Shown: positions 46,315 to 55,719 of the stretch, piece after piece | How the letters are laid out: each line of letters starts with the position of its first letter | Numbering within the stretch: the first letter of the stretch is position 1 | Assembly: GCF_020149765.1 (NCBI RefSeq) | Contig: NZ_CP083809.1 | Location: forward strand, 3,348,001-3,412,000 | Source: Pantoea agglomerans | GTDB lineage: Bacteria; Pseudomonadota; Gammaproteobacteria; Enterobacterales; Enterobacteriaceae | Direction: 5' to 3' | DNA length: 64,000 bases | Translations under genes and position numbers: made by a program | The notes under the pieces: generated by a model | Database searches by the model: none | What the model was told of the DNA's origin: nothing | Seen by the model: the letters and a program-made list of their open reading frames with translations, nothing else

Positions 46315-48693
46315 ATGAATAAACGACTACCTACCCTGCTGGCCACCATGATTGGCGCAGCGATATCCAGTCAGTCAGCCCTGGCCGACGATCTTATGTC
46401 GCAGTGTATGCTGGGCGTGCCGAGCTATAATCGCCCGCTGGTCACTGGCCAGACTAACCAGCTGCCGGTGACCATTCATTCTGACGCGGCGAAGGGGAAC
46501 TATCCGGACGACGCGGTATTCACCGGCAACGTGGATGTGCAGCAGGGCAACAGCCGCCTGCAGTCCGATGAGATGCAGCTGCATCAGCGTCAGCAGGAAG
46601 GACAGACCACGCCGGTTCGCACCGTCGACGCGCTGGGTAATGTGCGCTATGACGACAACCAGGTCATCCTGAAAGGTCCGAAAGCCTGGTCCAATCTGAA
46701 TACTAAAGATACCAACGTCTGGAACGGCAACTACCAGATGGTGGGTCGCCAGGGTCGCGGCGACGCCGAGCTGATGAAGCAGCGCGCCGACAACCGCTAC
46801 ACCATTCTGGAAAACGGCAGCTTTACCTCTTGCCTGCCCGGCTACAACAGCTGGAGCGTAGTGGGATCCCAGGTGATCCAGGATCGCGAAGAAGAGGTGG
46901 CGGAGATCTGGAACGCCCGCTTTAAGCTGGGTGCGGTGCCGATCTTCTATAGCCCCTATCTGCAGTTGCCGATCGGCGATCGCCGCCGCTCCGGTTTCCT
47001 GATCCCTAACGCGAAATATGGCAGCAGTAAAGGCTTTGAGTTTGTTCTGCCCTACTACTGGAACATTGCGCCGCAGGCGGACGCCACCATTACGCCGCAC
47101 TATATGTCGAAGCGCGGCATGCAGCTGGAAAACGAATTCCGCTACCTGACGCAGTTCGGTGCCGGCCTGATGGAGTTCGACTATCTGCCGTCGGACAATC
47201 AGTATGATAAAGACAAAGCGGCGCGTAATATTGCGGAAGACAAGAGCAACGACCGCTGGCTCTTCTACTGGCAACACGCCGGGGTCTACGATCAGCACTG
47301 GCGCTTCAACGCCGATTACACCAAAGTTAGCGATCCTTACTACTTTAACGATCTCGACTCGAAGTATTACAGCTCGACTGACGGCTATGCGACGCAGAAG
47401 TTCAGCATCGGCTACGCCGACACGAACTGGGACGCCACGCTCTCCAGCCGCGACTTCCAGGTCTTCGGCGATACCAGCAACTCCAACGTCTATCGCGCGC
47501 AGCCGCAGCTCGATCTGAACTTCTATCAGAACGACATAGGCCCGTTCGACGGCCGCGTCTATGCTCAGGCGGTGAAGTTTACCAACGTCAACAATCACTA
47601 TCCTGAAGCAACCCGCCTGCACATCGAGCCGACGCTGAACCTGCCGCTCTCCAACGGCTGGGCGAGCCTGGATACCGAAGCGAAGTTCCTTGCCACGCAC
47701 TATCAGCAGGATTCGCTGGAGTATTACAACGCCAACCTGGCGGGCGCGGACAACAGCCAGAGCGGCCAGCTGAAAAGCTCGGTGAACCGCACCATGCCGC
47801 AGTTCAAGGTCGATGGCCGTCTGGTGTTTGACCGCGATATGGACTGGGCGCAAGGCTACACCCAGACCCTCGAGCCGCGCGTGCAGTATCTCTATATTCC
47901 ATACCGCAACCAGAGCGATATCTATCCGTACGACTCAACGCTGCTGCAGACCGACTATACCGGCCTGTTCCGCGACCGTACCTATAGCGGTCTGGATCGC
48001 ATCGCCTCCGCCAATGAGGTAGCGACCGGCGTCACCACGCGTATTTATGATCAGGATCTGGTTGAACGTTTTAACGTTTCCGTGGGTCAAATCTACTCGT
48101 TTACTCCTGCGCGTACCGGCGTAAACCAGACAAATAAAGAAGATGACACCGGCAGCCTGATTTGGGCCGGCGACACCTACTGGAAAGTCAGCGATCGCTG
48201 GGGCTTACGCGGCGGGTTGCAGTATGACACCCGTCTCGATAACGTCGCGCAGGGCAATACCGTGCTTGAATATCGTCGCGACGCCGACCGCGTTCTGCAG
48301 CTGAGCTATCGCTACAGCAGCCCGGAATATGTGGCCAGCGCGCTGAACAACTCCGACCTGGTGAACAACCCGATCTATAAAAAGGGCATTTCACAGGTCG
48401 GCGGCACCGCCAGCTGGCCGATTGCGGACGCCTGGTCAGTAGTAGGCGCCTACTACTACGATACGCGTAACCAGAAACCCGCTTCGCAGCTGGTTGGCCT
48501 GCAGTACAGCTCCTGCTGCTACGCGATCCGCGTCGGTTACGAACGCAAGATCAACGGTTGGGAAAACAACGACAGTAAGTATGACAACCAAATCTCATTC
48601 AACATTGAGCTGCGTGGTCTGAGCTCCGGTTATGGCTTAGGCACCGACCAGATGCTGCGTCAGGGCATTATCCCTTACCAGCGCGCTTTCTGA
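46315..48693 (+). CDS. lptD: LPS assembly outer-membrane protein LptD
   Basis: Beta-barrel that with LptE inserts lipopolysaccharide in the outer leaflet. The ATG at 46315 ([20 protein letters not shown]) gives a signal peptide cleaved after SALA and aligns with E. coli. Earlier in-frame ATGs at 46279 and 46294 add unrelated residues, although no strong Shine-Dalgarno supports 46315. It has 792 residues (E. coli 784). The four disulfide cysteines are C31, the one in TSCLPG, and the pair in SSCCYAIR. The beta-jellyroll ([13 protein letters not shown]) comes before the barrel. Confidence 0.95.
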   Translation: MNKRLPTLLATMIGAAISSQSALADDLMSQCMLGVPSYNRPLVTGQTNQLPVTIHSDAAKGNYPDDAVFTGNVDVQQGNSRLQSDEMQLHQRQQEGQTTPVRTVDALGNVRYDDNQVILKGPKAWSNLNTKDTNVWNGNYQMVGRQGRGDAELMKQRADNRYTILENGSFTSCLPGYNSWSVVGSQVIQDREEEVAEIWNARFKLGAVPIFYSPYLQLPIGDRRRSGFLIPNAKYGSSKGFEFVLPYYWNIAPQADATITPHYMSKRGMQLENEFRYLTQFGAGLMEFDYLPSDNQYDKDKAARNIAEDKSNDRWLFYWQHAGVYDQHWRFNADYTKVSDPYYFNDLDSKYYSSTDGYATQKFSIGYADTNWDATLSSRDFQVFGDTSNSNVYRAQPQLDLNFYQNDIGPFDGRVYAQAVKFTNVNNHYPEATRLHIEPTLNLPLSNGWASLDTEAKFLATHYQQDSLEYYNANLAGADNSQSGQLKSSVNRTMPQFKVDGRLVFDRDMDWAQGYTQTLEPRVQYLYIPYRNQSDIYPYDSTLLQTDYTGLFRDRTYSGLDRIASANEVATGVTTRIYDQDLVERFNVSVGQIYSFTPARTGVNQTNKEDDTGSLIWAGDTYWKVSDRWGLRGGLQYDTRLDNVAQGNTVLEYRRDADRVLQLSYRYSSPEYVASALNNSDLVNNPIYKKGISQVGGTASWPIADAWSVVGAYYYDTRNQKPASQLVGLQYSSCCYAIRVGYERKINGWENNDSKYDNQISFNIELRGLSSGYGLGTDQMLRQGIIPYQRAF

Positions 48694-48748
48694 TGTTGCG
48701 ATGTTTGACTGGTAATTCCCGCACTGCGGAAACAACTATGGAAAAAGT

Positions 48749-50044
48749 ATGAAGAACTGGAGAATGCTGATTCTGGGTGTGGCGGTAGCCGCCAACACCG
48801 CGTTCGCAGCACCACAAGTGGTTGATAAAGTCGCTGCCGTTGTTAATAACGGCGTCGTGCTGGAGAGTGACGTAGATAATATGCTGCGCACCGTGAAGGC
48901 GCAGGCGCAGCAGGCCGGGCAGCAGCTGCCGGACGACAAAACGTTGCGTCACCAGATCCTTGAACGTCAGATCATGGACAATATCATCCTGCAGATGGGC
49001 GAAAAAGCGGGCCTGCAGATCAGCGATCAGCAACTCGACCAGGCGATCGCCAATATCGCCGCGCAGAACCGTATGAGCCTCGATCAGCTGCGCAGCCGTC
49101 TGGCCTACGACGGCGTTAACTACAGCGACTACCGCGGACAGATCCGCAAAGAGATGCTGATCGCCGAAGTACGCAACAATGAAGTACGTCGCCGCGTGAC
49201 TATCCTGCCGCAGGAGGTCGATACGCTGGCGACCCAGGTCGGCGCGCAAAACGCCCAGGGCACCGAGCTGAACGTCAGCCAGATTCTGCTGCCGCTGCCG
49301 GAAAACCCGTCGCAGCAGCAGGTCGACGATCAGGAAGCGCTGGCTAAGCAGCTGGTCGGCGAACTGAAAGGCGGCGCGGATTTCGGCAAGCTGGCCGTTA
49401 CCTACTCTGCCGACCCGCAGGCGCTGAAAGGCGGCAACATGGGCTGGGGCAAGATTGAAGAGCTGCCGACCCTGTTCGCTCAGGCGCTGTCGAGCGCGAA
49501 GAAAGGCGATATCGTCGGCCCGATCCGCTCTGGCGTCGGCTTCCATATCCTGAAGGTTAACGACCTGCGCGGCGAGAGCAAAAATATCTCCGTCACCGAA
49601 GTGCACGCGCGTCATATTCTGATCAAACCGTCGCCGATCATGACCGACGATCAGGCGCGCGCGAAACTGGAGCAGATTGCCGCCGATATCCGCAGCGGTA
49701 AAACCAGCTTCGCCGCGGCAGCCAAGCAGTTCTCTGACGACCCGGGCTCCGCCAACCAGGGCGGCGATCTGGGCTGGTCCTCGCCGGAAGCCTTCGACCC
49801 GGCATTCCGCGACGCCCTGCTGCAGCTGCAGAAAGGCCAGACCAGCCAGCCGGTTCACTCCTCTTTCGGCTGGCACCTGATCCAGCTGCTGGATACGCGT
49901 CAGGTGGATAAAACCGACGCGGCGCAGAAAGAGCGCGCCTATCGCCTGCTGTTTAACCGCAAGTTTGCCGAAGAAGCGCAAACCTGGATGCAGGAACAGC
50001 GCGCCAGCGCCTACGTGAAAATTCTGGACGGCAATGCCCAGTAA
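48749..50044 (+). CDS. surA: Periplasmic chaperone and peptidyl-prolyl isomerase SurA
   Basis: Escorts outer-membrane proteins to the BAM complex. It has 431 residues (E. coli 428). The signal peptide is [20 protein letters not shown], cleaved before APQVVDKV. The N-terminal chaperone domain is followed by two parvulin domains, the second beginning [13 protein letters not shown] with [14 protein letters not shown], and a C-terminal helix. It overlaps pdxA by 11 bp, and lies 55 bp after lptD, one of its main clients. Confidence 0.97.
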   Translation: MKNWRMLILGVAVAANTAFAAPQVVDKVAAVVNNGVVLESDVDNMLRTVKAQAQQAGQQLPDDKTLRHQILERQIMDNIILQMGEKAGLQISDQQLDQAIANIAAQNRMSLDQLRSRLAYDGVNYSDYRGQIRKEMLIAEVRNNEVRRRVTILPQEVDTLATQVGAQNAQGTELNVSQILLPLPENPSQQQVDDQEALAKQLVGELKGGADFGKLAVTYSADPQALKGGNMGWGKIEELPTLFAQALSSAKKGDIVGPIRSGVGFHILKVNDLRGESKNISVTEVHARHILIKPSPIMTDDQARAKLEQIAADIRSGKTSFAAAAKQFSDDPGSANQGGDLGWSSPEAFDPAFRDALLQLQKGQTSQPVHSSFGWHLIQLLDTRQVDKTDAAQKERAYRLLFNRKFAEEAQTWMQEQRASAYVKILDGNAQ

Positions 50045-51026
50045 TTACCGCGTCGTCATTACGCCCGGCGAACCCGCCGGGATTGGTCCCGATCTCGCCA
50101 TTCAGCTGGCTCAGCAAAACTGGCCGGTTGAACTGGTGGTCTGCGCGTCACCGCAGCTGCTGCATGAGCGCGCTGCCCAGCTCGGTTTGCCGCTGACGCT
50201 GCGCGACTATCAGCCCGGCCTCGCGGCGCAGCCGCAGCTGGCGGGATCGCTGACTATTCTGCCGGTTGAAACCGCGCAGCCGGTCACGCCCGGAAAACTG
50301 CAGCCTGCCAACAGCGCCTATGTGCTGGCGACGCTGGCGCGCGCCTGCGACGGCTGCCTGAACGGCGAATTCGCCGCGTTGATCACCGGCCCGGTGCATA
50401 AGGGCGTGATTAACGATGCAGGCATTCCTTTTACCGGCCATACCGAGTTCTTCGCCGATCGCGCCGGCGGCCATCGCGTCGTGATGATGCTGGCGACCGA
50501 GGAGCTGCGCGTCGCGCTGGCGACCACACATCTGCCGCTAAAAGATGTCTCTGCGGCCATTACCCACGCCAGCCTGCGTGAAGTGATCACTATTCTGCAT
50601 CGCGATCTGCAGCAGAAGTTCGCCATCCTCCAGCCGCATATCTTTGTCTGCGGGCTTAACCCCCACGCGGGCGAGAGCGGTCATATGGGACGCGAGGAGA
50701 TCGACACTATTATTCCGGCGCTCGACTCCCTGCGCGAACAGGGTATTCAGCTCACCGGGCCGCTGCCGGCCGACACCCTCTTCCAGCCCAAATATCTGCA
50801 GCACGCCGATGCGGTGCTGGCGATGTATCACGATCAGGGTTTGCCGGTGCTAAAATTTCAGGGATTCGGCCGCGCGGTGAATATCACCCTTGGCCTGCCC
50901 TTTATCCGAACCTCCGTCGACCACGGCACCGCGCTGGAACTGGCCGGTCTGGGTCAGGCGGAGCCGGGCAGCTTTATTACGGCGCTTAACCTCGCCATCA
51001 CTATGATCAAGAGCAGTAATGAATAA
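50034..51026 (+). CDS. pdxA: 4-hydroxythreonine-4-phosphate dehydrogenase PdxA
   Basis: NAD-dependent step of pyridoxal 5'-phosphate synthesis. It has 330 residues (E. coli 329). [17 protein letters not shown] at the N-terminus, [26 protein letters not shown] (metal-binding His), [17 protein letters not shown] and [17 protein letters not shown] are the family motifs. It overlaps surA by 11 bp and rsmA by 8 bp, an arrangement conserved with E. coli. Confidence 0.97.
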   Translation: MPSNYRVVITPGEPAGIGPDLAIQLAQQNWPVELVVCASPQLLHERAAQLGLPLTLRDYQPGLAAQPQLAGSLTILPVETAQPVTPGKLQPANSAYVLATLARACDGCLNGEFAALITGPVHKGVINDAGIPFTGHTEFFADRAGGHRVVMMLATEELRVALATTHLPLKDVSAAITHASLREVITILHRDLQQKFAILQPHIFVCGLNPHAGESGHMGREEIDTIIPALDSLREQGIQLTGPLPADTLFQPKYLQHADAVLAMYHDQGLPVLKFQGFGRAVNITLGLPFIRTSVDHGTALELAGLGQAEPGSFITALNLAITMIKSSNE

Positions 51027-51840
51027 TCGCGTCCATCAGGGGCACTACGCCCGTAAACGTTTCGGGCAGAACTTCCTGAACGATCAGTACATTATCGATA
51101 GCATTGTCTCCGCCATTCATCCGCAGCGCAGCGAAGCGCTGGTGGAGATCGGCCCTGGCCTCGGCGCGCTGACCGAACCGGTCGGCGAACGTCTCGACGC
51201 CCTGACGGTGGTCGAGCTGGATCGCGATCTGGCCGCGCGCCTGCAGACCCATCCGTTTCTCGGCCCCAAACTGACGATCTATCAGCAGGATGCGATGACC
51301 TTCGATTTTGCCGCACTGGCTAAAGAGAAAGGTCAGCCGCTGCGCGTCTTTGGCAACCTGCCCTACAATATCTCGACCCCGCTGATGTTCCACCTTTTCA
51401 GCTATACTGGTTCAATTAAAGATATGCACTTCATGCTGCAGAAAGAGGTGGTTAACCGCCTCGTCGCCGGTCCGGGCAGCAAAGCCTACGGCCGCCTCAG
51501 CGTGATGGCGCAATACTATTGTCAGGTTATCCCGGTGCTCGAAGTGCCGCCGCACTCTTTTACGCCGCCGCCTAAAGTGGATTCGGCTGTGGTGCGCCTG
51601 GTGCCCTTTACTGAGCCGCCATATCCGGTCAGCGATATTCGCGTACTGAGCCGCATTACCACCGAAGCCTTCGGCAAGCGTCGCAAAACGCTGCGCAACA
51701 GCCTCGGCTATCTGTTCACTGCCGGCGCGCTGGACGAGCTGGGCATCGATGCAGGACTCCGCGCGGAAAACGTGTCGGTGGCGCAATACTGTCAGTTAGC
51801 CAACTGGCTGGCGACGCACAACGTTGAACCGCTGGAGTAA
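51019..51840 (+). CDS. rsmA: 16S rRNA m6(2)A1518/A1519 dimethyltransferase RsmA (KsgA)
   Basis: Dimethylates two adenines in the 3' hairpin of 16S rRNA as a late small-subunit maturation check. Its loss gives kasugamycin resistance. It has 273 residues, as in E. coli. [11 protein letters not shown] begins the fold, [13 protein letters not shown] is the SAM-binding motif, and NLPYNISTP is the catalytic motif. It overlaps pdxA and sits 3 bp before apaG. Confidence 0.97.
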   Translation: MNNRVHQGHYARKRFGQNFLNDQYIIDSIVSAIHPQRSEALVEIGPGLGALTEPVGERLDALTVVELDRDLAARLQTHPFLGPKLTIYQQDAMTFDFAALAKEKGQPLRVFGNLPYNISTPLMFHLFSYTGSIKDMHFMLQKEVVNRLVAGPGSKAYGRLSVMAQYYCQVIPVLEVPPHSFTPPPKVDSAVVRLVPFTEPPYPVSDIRVLSRITTEAFGKRRKTLRNSLGYLFTAGALDELGIDAGLRAENVSVAQYCQLANWLATHNVEPLE

Positions 51841-51843
51841 TGC

Positions 51844-52221
51844 ATGAGTGAATCGGCCCGGATCTCTGTTCAGGTACAAAGTCTCTATATCGCTTCTCAA
51901 TCCTCGCCGGAAGAGGAGCGCTTTGTCTTTGCCTATACCATCACCATCCGGAATCTGGGTCGAAATGCCGTGCAGCTGCTGGGCCGTTACTGGCTAATCA
52001 CTAACGGTAACGGGCGCGAAACCGAAGTTCAGGGCGAAGGCGTGGTCGGCGAGCAGCCGGTGATCGCGCCCGGCAGCGAATTTCAGTACACCAGCGGTGC
52101 CATTATTGAAACGCCAATGGGCACCATGCAGGGACACTATGTGATGCAGGATGAAGAGGGGGAAACCTTTCATATCGACATCCCGGTGTTCCGCCTCGCC
52201 GTAGAAAGCCATATACACTGA
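51844..52221 (+). CDS. apaG: ApaG protein
   Basis: Cytosolic protein of the DUF525/ApaG fold with a fibronectin-III-like beta sandwich. Its biochemical role is unclear, although it has been linked to Co2+ resistance and divalent metal homeostasis in Salmonella. It has 125 residues, as in E. coli. [41 protein letters not shown] and [16 protein letters not shown] are the conserved stretches. It lies between rsmA and apaH in the same direction, with a hairpin after it. Confidence 0.95.
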   Translation: MSESARISVQVQSLYIASQSSPEEERFVFAYTITIRNLGRNAVQLLGRYWLITNGNGRETEVQGEGVVGEQPVIAPGSEFQYTSGAIIETPMGTMQGHYVMQDEEGETFHIDIPVFRLAVESHIH

Positions 52222-52234
52222 TCTTTTCACCCTT

Positions 52235-52264
52235 CGCCCGACGCCGTCGGGCGCGGTCTTTTAT
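52235..52264 (+). terminator. Possible attenuating terminator between apaG and apaH
   Basis: CGCCCGAC-GCC-GTCGGGCG stem followed by CGGTCTTTTATT. The T-run starts five bases beyond the stem, so termination is probably partial. The 58-bp gap is the only large one in this run of overlapping genes. Confidence 0.45.
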
Positions 52265-52279
52265 TGCGGATAATTCTCT

Positions 52280-53134
52280 ATGAGCACATATCTGATTGGC
52301 GACGTCCACGGTTGTTACGATGAGCTGCGCGCTCTGCTAAAGCAGGTCGACTTTACGCCTGAGCAGGATACGCTGTGGCTGACCGGCGACCTGGTGGCGC
52401 GCGGTCCAGGATCCCTTGAGGTGCTGCGCTACGTGAAATCGCTCGGCGAGAGCGTGCGTATGGTGCTGGGCAATCACGATTTGCATCTGCTGGCGGTGTT
52501 CGCCGGCATTAGCCGCAACAAGCCCAAGGATCGCCTGACGCCGCTGCTCGAAGCGGAAGATGCCGACGAGCTGCTCAACTGGCTGCGCCGTCAGCCGCTG
52601 CTGCAGGTGGACGAAGAGAAGAAGCTGGTGATGGCGCATGCCGGGGTGACGCCGCAGTGGGATCTGGAGACGGCCCAGGCCTGTGCGCACGAGCTGGAGG
52701 CGGTGCTCTCCAGCGACAGCTATCCGCTGTTTCTCGACGCCATGTATGGCGATATGCCAAATAACTGGACGCCGGAGCTGAGCGGCCTGGCGCGCCTGCG
52801 CTTTTCCGCCAACGCCCTGACGCGCATGCGCTTCTGCTTTCCCAACGGCCAGCTCGATATGATCTGCAAAGAGACGCCGGACGCCGCACCGCCGCCGCTG
52901 CGCCCCTGGTTTACCATCCCCAGTAAGCTGCCCGAGGATTATACCCAGGTGTTCGGTCACTGGGCCTCGCTGGAGGGCAAAGGTACGCCGCGCGGCGTGA
53001 TCGGTCTCGATACCGGCTGCTGCTGGGGTGGCGTGCTGACGCTGCTGCACTGGGAAAGCCAGCGCTACTATACGCAGGCCTCTAACCGCCAGCCGACGGT
53101 CAACGACAGCGTTCCGCCGCAGCAGTCCGCCTGA
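52280..53134 (+). CDS. apaH: Diadenosine tetraphosphatase ApaH
   Basis: Symmetrically cleaves Ap4A to two ADP, and removes Np4 caps from RNA. It has 284 residues (E. coli 280). The metallophosphatase motifs are visible: GDVHGCYDE at 7-15, [10 protein letters not shown], and [11 protein letters not shown], with the later HAG motif ([11 protein letters not shown]). It ends the surA-apaH series. A strong bidirectional terminator separates it from convergent folA. Confidence 0.97.
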   Translation: MSTYLIGDVHGCYDELRALLKQVDFTPEQDTLWLTGDLVARGPGSLEVLRYVKSLGESVRMVLGNHDLHLLAVFAGISRNKPKDRLTPLLEAEDADELLNWLRRQPLLQVDEEKKLVMAHAGVTPQWDLETAQACAHELEAVLSSDSYPLFLDAMYGDMPNNWTPELSGLARLRFSANALTRMRFCFPNGQLDMICKETPDAAPPPLRPWFTIPSKLPEDYTQVFGHWASLEGKGTPRGVIGLDTGCCWGGVLTLLHWESQRYYTQASNRQPTVNDSVPPQQSA

Positions 53135-53148
53135 CAAACGCGCAAAAG

Positions 53149-53178
53149 AAAACGCCTTGTCCAGGGACAAGGCGTTTT
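53149..53178. terminator. Bidirectional terminator between apaH and folA
   Basis: Perfect 13-bp stem AAAACGCCTTGTC / GACAAGGCGTTTT with a 4-nt loop between the convergent genes. A and T runs at either end serve both directions. Confidence 0.9.
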
Positions 53179-53190
53179 GCTGACTAACGC

Positions 53191-53670
53191 TTAGCGGCGA
53201 TCGAGGATTTCGAAGCAGTAGCTGTGGGAGTTCTGCTCGTCGGCGTCGTGAAACTCGCTAAAGGTCGATTGCCACTCGTCCGGTTCGTAATCAGGGAACT
53301 GCGTGTCCCCTTCTACTTCGGCGTCGATATGGGTGAGATAGAGGCGATCGGCGCGCTTCAGCATCTGCTCGTAGATACGGCCACCGCCAATCACCATAAT
53401 CTCCGGCACGTCACCGGCCGCTTTAATCGCCTCGTCCAGCGAGGTTACCCAGGTCACCCCTTCCGCTGCGCCCGGCTGACGGCTGACCACAATATTCAGG
53501 CGTCCCGGCAGCGGACGACCGATGGATTCAAAGGTCAGACGCCCCATAATCACCGGCTTATTCAGGGTGTTACGTTTAAACCACGCCAAATCCGCAGGCA
53601 GGTTCCACGGCATGGCACCTTCCATACCAATGACGCGATCTGCTGCTAATGCCGCGATCAGACTAATCAT
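53191..53670 (-). CDS. folA: Dihydrofolate reductase FolA
   Basis: Reduces dihydrofolate with NADPH and is the target of trimethoprim. It has 159 residues, as in E. coli. Catalytic D27 and neighbouring W30 are present ([13 protein letters not shown]), as are IMGR and [10 protein letters not shown] for NADPH. The E. coli NADPH-contact residues H45 and W47 are L45 and F47 here. The substrate residues linked to trimethoprim resistance (P21, A26, D27, L28, W30) are unchanged. It converges on apaH. Confidence 0.97.
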   Translation of the reverse strand: MISLIAALAADRVIGMEGAMPWNLPADLAWFKRNTLNKPVIMGRLTFESIGRPLPGRLNIVVSRQPGAAEGVTWVTSLDEAIKAAGDVPEIMVIGGGRIYEQMLKRADRLYLTHIDAEVEGDTQFPDYEPDEWQSTFSEFHDADEQNSHSYCFEILDRR

Positions 53671-53923
53671 GTTAAGAGACTCACAGATAAAAAATTCGCG
53701 CCATCATACGTAAAGGCGAAACTTTCGTCGATAGGGGGAAGAGTGTAATTACGTAAAGGGCTTTTGCCACCGCATTTTTATAACTCAGCAGAGTTTTACA
53801 CCGCTTTTTTCCTGTGCAGCACCCTAAGCCGCCAGATAAAATAGGTTCCCTGGCACAAGGGCGGGAATAGCGCCGGGGTAACAGCAACGGCGGCTCGGGC
53901 TTGATTAAAAAAGGGACAAGAGA

Positions 53924-54301
53924 GTGAACCACTATCTGACGGTTTTAAAAATGTATGCGGTCGTTAACGGTCGCTGTCGTCGCAAAACGTTCTGGCTGTT
54001 TTTACTCTTCAGCACGCTGATTTCGCTGGCCTGCAGCGCGGCAGATGAGCTGTTCGGGCTGAAAATTCACGCAGACCAGGGCCTGCTTTCGCTGATCTAC
54101 TCCCTTGCCGTTCTGATCCCCTCCGTCGCCGTTGGGGTGCGTCGCCTGCACGATCTCGATCGCTCCGGCTGGTGGCTGCTGATTATGCTTATTCCGCTGC
54201 TGGGCACGCTGCTACTGCTAATCTACTTCTGCCTGCGCGGCACCGTCGGTCCAAACCGCTTTGGTCCCGACCCGCTGGATAACGCGGCGCTCGCCCCATA
54301 A
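53924..54301 (+). CDS. DUF805 family inner-membrane protein
   Basis: Unknown function. It has 125 residues with three or four hydrophobic segments. The N-terminal NHYLTVLKMYAVVNGRCRRKTFW, the central VRRLHDLDRSGWWLLI and the C-terminal GPNRFGPDP are the DUF805 signature, shared with E. coli YhaH and YhaI. It sits between folA and a porin gene where E. coli has kef, cai and fix genes. Upstream 253 bp hold no other gene. A bidirectional terminator follows at the stop codon. Confidence 0.85.
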   Translation: MNHYLTVLKMYAVVNGRCRRKTFWLFLLFSTLISLACSAADELFGLKIHADQGLLSLIYSLAVLIPSVAVGVRRLHDLDRSGWWLLIMLIPLLGTLLLLIYFCLRGTVGPNRFGPDPLDNAALAP

Positions 54302-54328
54302 AAAAACGGCTCCCTGAGGAGCCGTTTT
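54302..54328. terminator. Bidirectional terminator between DUF805 gene and porin
   Basis: AACGGCTCC-CTGA-GGAGCCGTT stem flanked by A and T runs. It begins at the DUF805 stop codon and lies 14 bp from the porin stop. Confidence 0.85.
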
Positions 54329-54341
54329 CCATTTCTGACGA

Positions 54342-55481
54342 TTAGAAATCGTAGCGCAGACGCACCAGGTTCATATCGCCCAGGTTGTCGGTGCTGGAGG
54401 TAAACACGTGCTCGTAGTCGACGCGGAAACCGTAGTCGAGGAACAGCGTTACGCCGACGCCGTTGTCGATGCGCTGGTAGTTGCGGCCGTTAACATATTC
54501 CAGACGATCGCCCATCACGTAAGGCTGCACCGCTTTCAGGCCATACTGCTTGACCGGAATTTTGTAGCCGGCAAAGTATTCCAGGCCCCATGCATCGTCG
54601 GCGAAGTAGTCGTTGACGTTGCTGCGTTTGGTCAGCAGGTAGTTTTGATACCAGCCGCCGCCTGCGGAGAACGTCCAGTTACCCGGCTTCCAGCTTAATG
54701 CGGTGCCGTAGATATTCTGGTTGTAGTCACCGCTGTCGCCATTGCCCGGGTTACGCATCTCTGCGCGGGTGTAGTTCCACGCCGTGCCCCAGGTCAGGTC
54801 GTCGGTGATATGGTAATCCACGCCCAGCGAGCCGCCGCCTTTGCGCTTGTAGCGCAGGCCGTTGCCCGGCAGATATTCGTTGTCGCTGAACAGGTAAGAG
54901 GCGTACAGATCGACCGCGCCGAAGGTATTTTTATACTTCAGCTGCTTGCGTGAACGGTAGGAGCCGTCATAGTCGCCGTTGATGCCGTTGCCCGGCGCCT
55001 GGCCTTTCATATCGTAATCCCAGATATCGGTCTTCGCGCCGACAACGTCATAGAAGACGCTGTTCTGCTGGCCGAAATAGATCTCACCCCAGGTTTTACT
55101 TTTCAGGCCGGTATAGAGCTGGCGACGCGTGGTGTCGTTGGCGCCCTCTTTATAGTGGTTATCCCAGTCGAATACGGCGGGAATATTAACGCCCACCTCG
55201 TAGTAGCTCGCCCAGCTAATATCGTCGAACAGATAATAGTCAGCGGCGAAACGGAAACGGGTGCCGCCGTCAAAGCCATTACGCTTGTACGATTTGTCGT
55301 TAACGCCGGTCAGATGTTCGAACTGCGGACGAATACTGCCGCCCACGGTGAAGTTGAGTCGGCTCAGCGGATCGCCCGCCTGCGGATCTTGTTTCAGCAG
55401 AGTAATTTCAGCCTGGCTGGCCAATGGCGCAGCCGCCATTAACGCAGCAATAGCGCTGAGTGTGAAAGCACGCATTTTCAT
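54342..55481 (-). CDS. Outer-membrane porin-like beta-barrel protein
   Basis: Probable general-diffusion type porin, not assigned to a named gene. It has 379 residues. The signal peptide is MKMRAFTLSAIAALMAAAPLASQA, and an ATG two codons on is an alternative start. The mature part alternates in amphipathic strands and ends in RLRYDF, a terminal phenylalanine typical of BAM substrates. The segment RQLYTGLKSKTWGEIYFG resembles the OmpC/OmpF strand 4 region (GLK-x-G-x-YGR). Its substrate is unknown. It stands alone between the DUF805 gene and carB. Confidence 0.75.
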   Translation of the reverse strand: MKMRAFTLSAIAALMAAAPLASQAEITLLKQDPQAGDPLSRLNFTVGGSIRPQFEHLTGVNDKSYKRNGFDGGTRFRFAADYYLFDDISWASYYEVGVNIPAVFDWDNHYKEGANDTTRRQLYTGLKSKTWGEIYFGQQNSVFYDVVGAKTDIWDYDMKGQAPGNGINGDYDGSYRSRKQLKYKNTFGAVDLYASYLFSDNEYLPGNGLRYKRKGGGSLGVDYHITDDLTWGTAWNYTRAEMRNPGNGDSGDYNQNIYGTALSWKPGNWTFSAGGGWYQNYLLTKRSNVNDYFADDAWGLEYFAGYKIPVKQYGLKAVQPYVMGDRLEYVNGRNYQRIDNGVGVTLFLDYGFRVDYEHVFTSSTDNLGDMNLVRLRYDF

Positions 55482-55666
55482 TTTTTTATAAATCCCTGAT
55501 AGGCCCGGAAGAATAGGCGGCGGAATATTACGTTGAGCAAGCGGGCTTTCGCTTTATAAATTTGTGCGATTTTTCCGAAAAATAACAACAATAGCATTGC
55601 GCGCTAAGCCTAAAGACAAATGAGCAAAACTTTAATCGTTTTTAGTTATTTATTATCAAAGCAGGC
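55482..55666 (-). promoter_or_regulatory. AT-rich region upstream of the porin gene
   Basis: About 185 AT-rich bases holding the porin promoter and 5' leader. No -35/-10 pair or operator could be assigned with confidence. AGGGAT serves as ribosome site. Confidence 0.4.
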
Positions 55667-55705
55667 GATAAAAAAATAAAAAAAACGGCCCCAGAGGGCC
55701 GTTTT
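55667..55705 (-). terminator. Intrinsic terminator after carAB
   Basis: On the minus strand AAAACGGCCC-TCTG-GGGCCGTTTT is followed by a long run of T. It lies 14 bp beyond the carB stop. Confidence 0.9.
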
Positions 55706-55719
55706 ATTGCGCACGGAAA

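Noticed and set aside
46375..47853. 492-codon open frame antisense to lptD
   Set aside because: It reads across the LptD jellyroll and barrel, whose sequence is strongly conserved. It has no family motif and no ribosome site.
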